Assembly (NCBI GenBank): GCA_014529385.2
Contig: CM043963.1
Location: 71,750,412-71,814,411 of the forward strand
DNA length: 64,000 nt
Direction: 5' to 3'
Source: Adiantum capillus-veneris
Lineage: Eukaryota > Streptophyta > Polypodiopsida > Polypodiales > Pteridaceae
Shown here: positions 55,080 to 64,000 of the stretch, in pieces
Layout: every line of letters begins with the position of its first letter
Position numbering within the stretch: position 1 is the first letter of the stretch
Made by a program: the position numbers and the translations under genes
The notes under the pieces: model-generated
Told to the model about the DNA's origin: nothing
Databases searched by the model: none
The model's input: only the letters and a program-made list of their open reading frames with translations

Positions 55080-56310
55080 TTTATGTGACCCTTAATGTGA
55101 CAATGAAAACAACGACCTTCCTTAGAATAAGTGCTTTGTTCTTCCGAAGTGATGTAACCTCCTACAATTCCTTGTGCTACCTTTTCATAGGGAGTAAGCT
55201 TAGGTTTAGCAATTGTGTTAGCCTTACCCTTAGATTCATTGAAAGAATTCTTTGATAAGAGACTGTTGGAAGATTGGTTAGAAGAGTTATCATTCTTACC
55301 GTTCTTACCGTTCTGCGGGTTCTGAGAAGTCTGTGAGGTACTTGTGGAAGTCTTGTTCTCCTTAGGATTTCCCTTGTTGTGCTTATCTCTTGTGCGAGAG
55401 CAATCGCTACCGCCTGATCGATTGGATCGAATACCTCGACATCGTACTTGATATACTCGTCCAATCCAAAGAGAAAAGCCTCTTTGCGCTCATCATCCGA
55501 CATGCGTAGTTGGGTATCTAGCTGCAAAACACGATTAGAAAAAGACATAACCGGCATACCATTTTGCTTGAGAGCGCGCCAATGGTCCGTCAATCGTTCC
55601 AAGTACTGAGGTGGCATAAACCGCGCCTTGAGCTTGTCTTGGAAATCAGCCCAACTAAAAGAGAGGGGCCTAAAATCGTCGGCTGCCTCTAGGTGCGCGG
55701 CTAACTGTGCCTCTTGCCATGCGTGGTACCAATTAATGGCATCACCGACAAGGTACATAGCTGCCGTCAAAACTTTGCTATTGGTCGTCTTCTTAGTTGT
55801 CGCAAAATAAGCATTAAATTGATGCAACCAAGAATGAATAACAATAGCATCCATCTTACCGTGATACTTACTGAAAGTAAACTTTTCTGTGACTGGATGG
55901 TTGGAATCTGCGTCGTGGCTTGTGCCACTTTACGAACTCCCACGATCTTTGGGTGGTGCAGTCTTCGAGGCTAGGACTTGGGCAATCAATTCTTGAGTGC
56001 GTAGCTCTCGTCGAGCTTCACGCTCGGCCTCCAAAGCCAATCTATGAGCGGCACGATCGGCCTCCAATGCTGCGTTTCGTGCTGCCGCTTCTTCCTTAGT
56101 TCTTTTCTTTCTTTTCTTGCGTCGTGCTCGCGTTCTAAAGCAAGGCGCTTGTCTTCCTGTTTATCCATCATGGCTATCATCTGCTTCATCATTGCCTCCA
56201 TAGGGTCTGGCGTAGATGGCGAAGGGGGAGGGTTGAAGAAATCATCTCCGGGTGGGGACGAGTCTCCGTCGCCTCTCTCATGCTCATCACCTGTAGGCGA
56301 AGTATCCATT
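55080..56310 (-). pseudogene. Family C gag, second copy
   Basis: Frame 55854-55177 covers the capsid (FNAYFATTKKTTNSKVLTAA, YLERLTDHWRALKQNGMPVM), and 56309-55986 covers the N-terminus (MDTSPTGDEHERGDGDSSP). The zinc knuckle near 55090-55130 reads CFHCHIKGHIKRTF, lacking the last Cys. Frameshifts near 55390 and 55870 break the frame. Confidence 0.72.
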
Positions 56311-56633
56311 CCGCTTCAGGTGACGACCATGCAATATGATGTTTGGGTCTTAAGCTCGCGAGGAACTTGGGTTCTTGAGGTTCTTGAGGTCCTTGATTCG
56401 TGAGAATCTTGGGTTCTTGAGGTTCTTGAGGGTCTTGGGGTTCTTGAGGTTTTCTTTCGCTTGCAAATCGCGTTGAGAAGGATCTTCTCTTTATCGGAGT
56501 TCTACTCTTTTTTGCGGACGCACCCCTTGGCGGCTTTGCGCTCACACCAAGGTTGCTTTTTCCCACCTCATGTCGATTGGCCGGCCGCTAAGTGCACGGT
56601 CCGCTCTCAATGAGTGAAAAGAGACACAAGGGG

Positions 56634-57706
<1,073 letters not shown>

Positions 57707-57795
57707 ATCTTTTGTGTTTGACCACACCTTATTGAGCTGCAACCCTCTATGGATCCTCATTTTAGCTTTAAGAATCTCTCCTCCTTTTCTTTCAG

Positions 57796-57959
57796 GGGAA
57801 GCGATTGGACAGGGGAGTATTCTTTGGATTTCAGTTTGTTGAAAAATTTTCGTGAGTCCGAAGAAAAAGCTGGAAGGTCTATTCAGTTGCAGGATAATGA
57901 TGAAGCTCGGTTTTCATTTATTAAAGGCTCTTATGTTGAGGAGAGGATGACATTATCAG
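57796..57959 (+). CDS. DPH2: DPH2 C-terminal exon
   Basis: After TTTCTTTCAG the exon starts with one base that completes the Arg codon left open at 49662. It then reads GSDWTGEYSLDFSLLKNF and NDEARFSFIKGSYVEE, the W-T-G-x-Y and ARFSF motifs near the C-terminus of plant DPH2. The phase match across an 8.1-kb intron strongly supports it. A donor (TCAG/GTACTG) at 57959 suggests a further exon; otherwise the frame stops at 57976. I could not find the final exon. Confidence 0.88.
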
Positions 57960-57976
57960 GTACTGGGTTGTGTTAG

Positions 57977-58860
57977 TGTTTGGCTTGATGGGAGGCATGG
58001 GCCTATTGACACAGCTGATCTCATGAGATTTATGTGTTGATATAATATTACTGAATGACAAATTTGTTTGTGGTCAAGTAAAGAGAGGTTTTCTTGTTAA
58101 AGGGCAAGAGCTCTTGTCAATCACCACTTCTCTCTCCAGTAAAAGTATCTCCTAATGCTTCAATATCTTTAGGGCACAGACCCCAAGAAAAATGTACGTA
58201 ACATTCACCAAGAATACTTCTTGGTTGTGACCCCCTTTCGGTCTTCTTACTGCACAATTCTATCAGATTTATATACTTCAAGAGGTGCAAAAGTTTCCTC
58301 TTAATATTCTGCCAGATTTTGAGATATTGAGAAACAGAAAATCTTCCTCATACTGTGTCATCTATAGAGCTAGAGGAATCTCATCTCTGTCATTACTAAA
58401 AGAAAGAATACATTGAGCTGTAAATCCATGAGGCTTGGAGGTTGTGCTGCTGCACAAGTAGAGGGGATTTCTGGTGTTAACTCCCAGGAGTGGAATCCCT
58501 GCGTCTGTACACCTGTACCATCCGTGTCTACCACGATCGTCTGTCCCTCACCCTCACCCAAGACAACTCAAGACGTCTCCAGATCTCTGGGAAATGTGGC
58601 ACACTATAGAATTTCAGACAATCTCAGTATTACTGTAAGACCAAGAGAAGCTATTGCCTTGTCTTCATGTATGTAATAGCAAAATGCTATGCTTGGGGAA
58701 TTTGTATCAGCCTCTCTTTTAAGGGGTCTTCTTGGCAGTTATTTCTCTACACCATGGACACTCATGGTATGGCCGTCGACATCAGATTTTTAGCAGATAC
58801 ATTTTGCTCTTAGATTCACAATTGGGTGACCAGCCTTGAGGCTTGCTACTTAATGTGCAA
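57977..58860. other. Unassigned sequence downstream of DPH2
   Basis: An open frame at 58413-58676 (+) has no recognisable motif and may be chance. It may contain the remaining DPH2 intron and last exon, but no conserved C-terminal motif was seen. Confidence 0.4.
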
Positions 58861-58937
58861 GGGTCCCAAAAATTAAATAAAAATCTAGGGAAGGAAAACA
58901 ATAAATAAAGTTAGTGTTTTGTCACGATCTCGTGACA
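58861..58937 (-). mobile_element. End of a chromovirus-type LTR (E1)
   Basis: It ends TGTCACGATCTCGTGACA, directly followed by the minus-strand polypurine complement TAACCCCCCTCTTGAAAT, as at 13102. The left limit of the LTR is not clear. Confidence 0.6.
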
Positions 58938-59763
58938 TAACCCCCCTCTTGAAATTGCAAATGTCCTCGATTGCATGCATGCTATACATACCATAGATGA
59001 TTCACTGTGATTGGCACCCTATCAAACATGAGTATAAATGACTTGATGAAACCTCACACTTTTGTCATTTCTGCCTATCATAGAAGTGAGCATTGTACCT
59101 TTTAACATTTGTCAAGCAATGTACACTTCTATTGCACTGAATTCGTGTGTACGTGAGAAGTGCTAGCTCCAGTATCACCCCCCTTTTGAGCATTTGTGAA
59201 GACCTTTGACCTTTCCTCTACTGAAGTGATTTGAGTTCGAGAATACGTGGGTTGTAAACCAAAGGCTTCAAGGTAAAGCTACAATACATTTGGTGACTCT
59301 ACCAGTCCACTTCCACTTTACATCCATATGTGGATAGTTCTTGAACTTCACCAAATAACGTCTTGCAATTTTTCCCTTAACTTTCCTCTCTTTATGTGCC
59401 GAAATCTGCTCAGGTACCAAGATCTCATCAAGTTCCTCAACTTCAGGTGGATCTTCGACTGGCATATCCTCTGACACATCTCCCACAAAAGGTCTTAGAA
59501 GACTCACATGAAACACATTATGAATCTTCTAATTGTTTGGCAATTTCAGCCTATATGGAACATCATTGATCTTGTCAATTACTTGAAAAGGCCCATAGTA
59601 GCGCATACTAAGCTTTGAAAACGACCTTTCCTCGCTCTTTATCTTCTTTAATCGTTTCTTTCAAATCGCACAGAACCCAATCACCAAGTGAAAACAAGAG
59701 TTTACGTCGATGACAATCAGCAAAGCAAAAAGAGTCTTCTTCAACACAGGCGTAATTTTCTAC
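58938..59763 (-). pseudogene. E1 chromovirus remnant with chromodomain
   Basis: Minus-strand frame 59516-59268 matches the C-terminus of the intact chromovirus (FHVSLLRPFVGDVSEDMPVE; RRYLVKFKNYPHMDVKWKW), then decays. A short integrase-tail stretch continues to about 59760, after which the match ends. The rest of pol is missing. Confidence 0.75.
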
Positions 59764-60622
59764 ATAGCGAGAGTTCAGTGACTATTTCTCTCATTCATTA
59801 CCGTCTCAGTTACCACTAGAGAGGCACGAGGATCATGCGATAGATTTGGTGCCAGATAACACTAACAATTACAGACTCTACACTAACAGTTTATGTGCAG
59901 AAATGAATAAAACCTATGTAATGGGCCAACACAAACTCATACAAGTCAATTTGATCAAGAAATGATGGTTATATAACTAACAATGAGATTACGTCAAGTA
60001 TAGGAGGCAATAGTGACGTAGGCTAACCGATGGGAGAATGGACGCTATCCCTACATTTTGCCAAAGATCACCCACCCACTAGCCTTCCCACAGCCCACCT
60101 CCACATTGCACATGTAATAGACTTGGACATTCCAAGTCAAGAATCAATCACGACAGCACTAAATAACCACTTCAAACAATTCACAGATCACAATAGATTT
60201 GCATTGGCCCGGCGGAGTTCCGTGCCTGGAGATATTGGCCCCAAAGACTGGCGCCCCTCTCGGTATTTCTTTTTGTAGTAATCAATCATCAAAGTACAAG
60301 AGAGCGGTTAGGGTTTCACTCTCAGACTCTGCGTCCAAATGCTCTGAGAAGTGAGGCCCTAACCACTAATTTAAAGATTACAAGGGATGCCCAAAAGCAG
60401 AGCCCCAAAAGCTTGAAAGCAAAAGCAGATTCTCTCTCTCTCTCAATGAGAGTCAGTAAAAAGCAAGTTCTCTTTTTTCTCTCTCTTTCTCCCAAATCAT
60501 AGCAAAAAGCTGAGATTTGCGTCACTCTTTTTTTTTTTTCACCGCCACGATTTTCGGAAATTATGGTTTTTGGCAGAAATTAGGGTTTCTGCTGTCCATA
60601 GCCACTTCATCACTTTGTGACA
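59764..60622 (-). mobile_element. LTR of chromovirus E2 (left boundary uncertain)
   Basis: It ends CACTTTGTGACA before TACCCCCCTCTTGAA (polypurine tract on the minus strand). The stretch 60205-60440 is similar to the family A LTR, including GGCGGA-TTCC, the shared module at 60237-60275 and AGACTCTGC. The left end was not resolved; no TSD was found. Confidence 0.6.
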
Positions 60623-63600
60623 TACCCCCCTCTTGAAAGCATTGTAATCGACCGCGATTACGCCTGCAAAACCGACAAAAGCCATAAACCGTCTTAGCAG
60701 ACACTGACTGTTAGTACCTACGTACTAGGAACACACTTCTAGCACATGTACAAAATCGACAGTCACATCACACGACATCACAGGACATCACATGACATTT
60801 AACATTGATTCAGATCTTAGACCATGATTTATCGGCAATGTAGCTAGCAATCACATCTAGGTCCAATCGAGACCTCATCGATGTCCGATTGACTAACCCC
60901 TATTGCAACCATGTCTATTCGAGATCAATCAGACCAAAATGCTGCAGTCATTTCGTCTATCAGTTCCTGCACTCAAAAGAAGTCAAGAACAAATCAGTAT
61001 CATTATCAGGAATTCCATTTCATAAAGTCATCCAGTAGAATACTGTCAGCTATCAGTATCCCTGAAGCTCAAAGAGACATCAGTGACTTTAGTATCAAAA
61101 TCGAGGCATCTGTTGACAAGGGAGTAGAGTGACTCCCCTCTTGTGCATCCCACTGCACCAGATCTCCGGCCAAGCTGAATTTTGGGTTCCGTTTGGAGTA
61201 GACTATGCTAAACCAAAACATCGAGGTAAAGTTTCACAATCCGAAGAGTATCTTCTAGGTCCTCCTCCATCCACTTCGCATCAAATGCAGGAAAGTTCTT
61301 GAACTTAACCAAGAACTCGGACTTTACCTTTCTTCGTATCGTTATGTGCCAAAATCTGTTCAGGAACAAGGATCTCCTCGTTTTCTTCCACTTCGGGTTG
61401 CTCATCAGGCTCCCCATCATCAGGCACATCACCTTTAACAGGTTTCAAGAGACTCACATGCAATGCACTGTGAATCCTCCAAGTATCTGGCAGTTTCAAT
61501 TAGAAGGAGACATCATGTATCTTGTCAGTGATCTGGAAAGGTCCGTAGTATCGCATACTGAGCTTTGGAAAAAGGCTCTCCTTTCCCCTTTTCTTTCGTA
61601 GGCGTGCCTTCTCAAAACGTTAGAGCATCCAATCATCCTCCTTGAGTTTCAAGTCGCGATGATGGCGATCCGCTGCCTTTTTCTGTCGTTCTTGAGACTT
61701 CTGCAAAACCTTGGCAAAAGCCGTATCCAAATCTCGTGAATGTTCAATTGCTTCAAGTATCTAATCTTTCGTGCTCAGGAAGGATGGAACCTTCGCAGCA
61801 CTTTCAACAATCTCAAATGGCGTCTTTCCCGTCGAAGAGTGTATCTTGTTATTGTAGGCAAATTCCACCAAAGGTAAGTTGTTTTCTCATTGAGTCTTCT
61901 GATCCGAGATACAAGACTTCAATAAATCTAAAACCACTGAATTGGCAATCTTAGATTGCGCGTCAGTCTGCAAGTGGAACAATGACGAGAACTGCAACCG
62001 CGTGCCAATGTTCTCCCAAATTGCCTTCCAAAACAAACTCATAAATCTGGGGTCTGTGTCGGAGACAATCGTTTCAGACGTGCCATGTAATCGGAAAATC
62101 ATCGTGATCTTTCTGTGTTCTCGGGAGATCAAAAATGAAATCCATTTCAATACTTTTCCAGGGGCAGGTGGGTATGGGTAAAGGCTTTAACAATCCCTGT
62201 GCCTTATGCCTGTCAAAATTGACCTTCTGGCATACTAAGCAACTGCGCACAAACTCTTCCACGTCCTTTTTGAGTCTCGGCCCAAAGAAGTACCGCTCTA
62301 CCCCCTTCATGGTGGTAGCAATGCCGCGGTGACTCGTAAACGGTGGACAGTGGTGTTCAATCATAACCTTTTCCCTCAACGGTTGTGTAACGCACAACAT
62401 AGTCTTTTTCATCAAGTAGCCTTCCCGAAGGGAGTATCCAGCTACTGTCTCCCCATCCCGTATCCGTGTGAAAATATCTGCAAAATCTGTATCTGTGGCA
62501 TACTGATCGACCATATCCCCGAAGCTCCTATGATGTATCGCGGAAATAGCCGGAACCAATGGCTTCTAAGACGAAGCATCTGCCACCACATTCTTCTGTT
62601 CCTGCACATGGACAATCTGGAAGTGAAACTGTGACAAGATGTTCGCCCACTGCATCTGCTTTTCCGAAAGCTGCTTCTGTGACAAGAAGTAGCGCAAACT
62701 CTGATGGTCTATAAAGACAGTAAAATCGCTCCGAGTAGATAATGCCGCAACTGAGTAAGAGCATGGATAACCGCCAAAAGCTCTTTCTCATATATCTGTG
62801 CTGTCATCTCCGGCCTAGAGAACAATCGGCTCTCGTAAGCAATGACATGGCCTTCTTGCATCAAGACCACACCTAGACTACAACCATAAGCATCACAAAA
62901 TACTTCAAATGACTTCTGCAAGTCCGGCAAAGTCAAATCTGGTCCTGTAGTCAATTTCTCTTTCAATGTCTGAAAGGCAGTCACCTCTGTGGATCCCCAC
63001 GAGAAAGGGACTCCTTTCTATATCAAGATATGCAAAGGGGAAGCAACCTCTGCAAACTTTCGAATGAACCGTCTGTAGTACGGACACAGTCCCAAGAAGC
63101 TTTCAACTTCATGGACATTCTTCAGATCGGGCCAATCACGGATAGTGTCTATCTTGGCCGGATCCATTTGCACTCTTGTTGCTGAGACAAAGTGTCCCAA
63201 AAAGAATGTATCTCTGAAGCATATGATCTCTGTGTTCTGCTTCATTCTTGGAGAAACCAATGATATCATCAAAGAAAGTGCCAACAAATAGCCTGTACTC
63301 TCGAAAAATCCCGTCCATCATCCGGTTAAATGTCACAGGAGCATTGGTTAAGCCAAAAGGCATCACCAAAAAAACTCAAATAATCCAAAAGTAGTCCGGA
63401 AGGCCGTCTTTTAGACGTCTCCCGTCGCGATTCGGATCTGATGATATCCACTCTTCAAATCAATCCTACTAAAGCACGAGGATCCCTGTAACCTGTCGAG
63501 TATATCATCGATCCTAGGAATTGGAAAATTTGTTCGTGATGGTGATTTTGTTGAGAGCTCTATAATCAATGCACATTCTCCAAGATCCGTCTTTCTTCAA

Positions 63601-64000
63601 ATCCAACAACAGTGGAGAGCAATATGGTGAAGTACTATGCTGGACAAGACCCTTTTCCAAGAGGTCTTTCACTGGGTTCATAATCTTTTCATTCTGTACT
63701 TGGCTCACACGGTAAGGTGGCCGGTTCGGTGGCGTGCTTCCAGGTATCAGATCAATGGTTTGATCTTCAGGCCCTCTGAAAAGCAATCGGCATGAGTGTG
63801 GAGAAAAGTCTTGGCGTTCTTTTGATCAGGTCAAAACATATTCAACCTTTATCCATCGTTCAGTTCTCTCCCAAAAGAACGAGTAAGAAACTGAAGTTCA
63901 TCAAGTACAATCTCAAAGCCCTTCATTTATCAAAGTCGCTTTCTCGGCCCGGTAGTCAACCACGGCGTAGTTCTTGTGGTACCAAGGGATCCTGAGTAGA
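60623..64000 (-). pseudogene. Chromovirus E2 pol, decayed, runs off the window
   Basis: In coding order, frames are RT start (63786-63514: [14 protein letters not shown]), RT core (63369-63136: MPFGLTNAPVTFNRMMDGIF, VGTFFDDIIGFSKN), thumb (63287-63018: FLGLCPYYRRFIRKFAEVAS), RNase H (62984-62528: FCDAYGCSLGVVLMQEGHVI), integrase finger and core (62559-61887: SHRGIATTMKGVERYF, CLVCQKVNFDRHKAQG, SDTDPRFMSLFW), linker (61499-61305) and chromodomain (61432-61208: FLVKFKNFPAFDAKWMEED). Many shifts separate them. Gag and the 5' LTR lie beyond 64000. Confidence 0.85.

Larger units (their letters stand above)
52278..56633 (-). mobile_element. Family C element, second copy, 5' LTR lost
   Basis: The 3' LTR is 52278-53431, then polypurine tract, unrecognised region, protease and gag as in the first copy. 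It is truncated inside the leader at 56633, where LINE sequence takes over. Several frameshifts are present. It lies in the DPH2 intron, antisense to the gene. Confidence 0.88.

Noticed and set aside
58413-58676. Open frame downstream of DPH2 as its last exon
   Set aside because: It shows no C-terminal DPH2 motif, and no acceptor gives a convincing continuation from the phase at 57959.

Overview
The window is plant nuclear DNA made almost entirely of retrotransposons. The evidence is chromodomain-bearing Ty3 elements, Tat-type Ty3 elements with a second (archaeal-type) RNase H, L1-type LINEs, CCCTAAA-like repeats, long AG/AC/AT microsatellites, and one spliced host gene. Its very large, transposon-filled introns suggest a large-genome land plant, perhaps a fern or gymnosperm; the species cannot be fixed from the sequence. 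I see no rRNA or tRNA gene, CRISPR array or bacterial-type operon.

Host gene. Seven exons in consistent phase on the + strand (47691-49662, then 57796-57959) encode most of DPH2, the diphthamide-synthesis iron-sulfur subunit. The intron before the last visible exon is about 8.1 kb and full of retroelement debris. The 5' exons are not visible in the 47 kb to the left, and no terminal exon was recognised.

Left block (1-10790). The 3' end of a non-autonomous LTR element (family A) is followed by two insertions of a second non-autonomous family (C). Family C carries gag and protease but, in place of RT and integrase, an unrecognised coding region. After these come a LINE fragment, a gag remnant and three tandem units, each built round a compound microsatellite.

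Nested block (10791-46610). One minus-strand L1-type LINE is split by later insertions. These are an apparently intact chromovirus (11626-20058, TSD CAAAT), a solo A LTR (21272-21834, TSD CCCTT) and a family A element (23105-45096). The 5' LTR of that A element was itself hit twice by Tat-lineage elements. Element D (23124-33013) hosts a further solo LTR (24087-25538, TSD GGAAC) and ends in a long inverted LTR copy. Element B lies at 33361-42589. The nest is therefore four levels deep. Removing the insertions rejoins the LINE endonuclease reading frame.

Right block (49663-64000). The large DPH2 intron holds pieces of two LINE lineages and a second C element. Beyond DPH2 are a decayed chromovirus remnant (E1) and another chromovirus (E2) that runs off the window end. 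LTRs of families A, E2, the intact chromovirus and the solo LTR share a module of about 40 bp near their 3' ends. This suggests that A is a non-autonomous relative of the chromoviruses.
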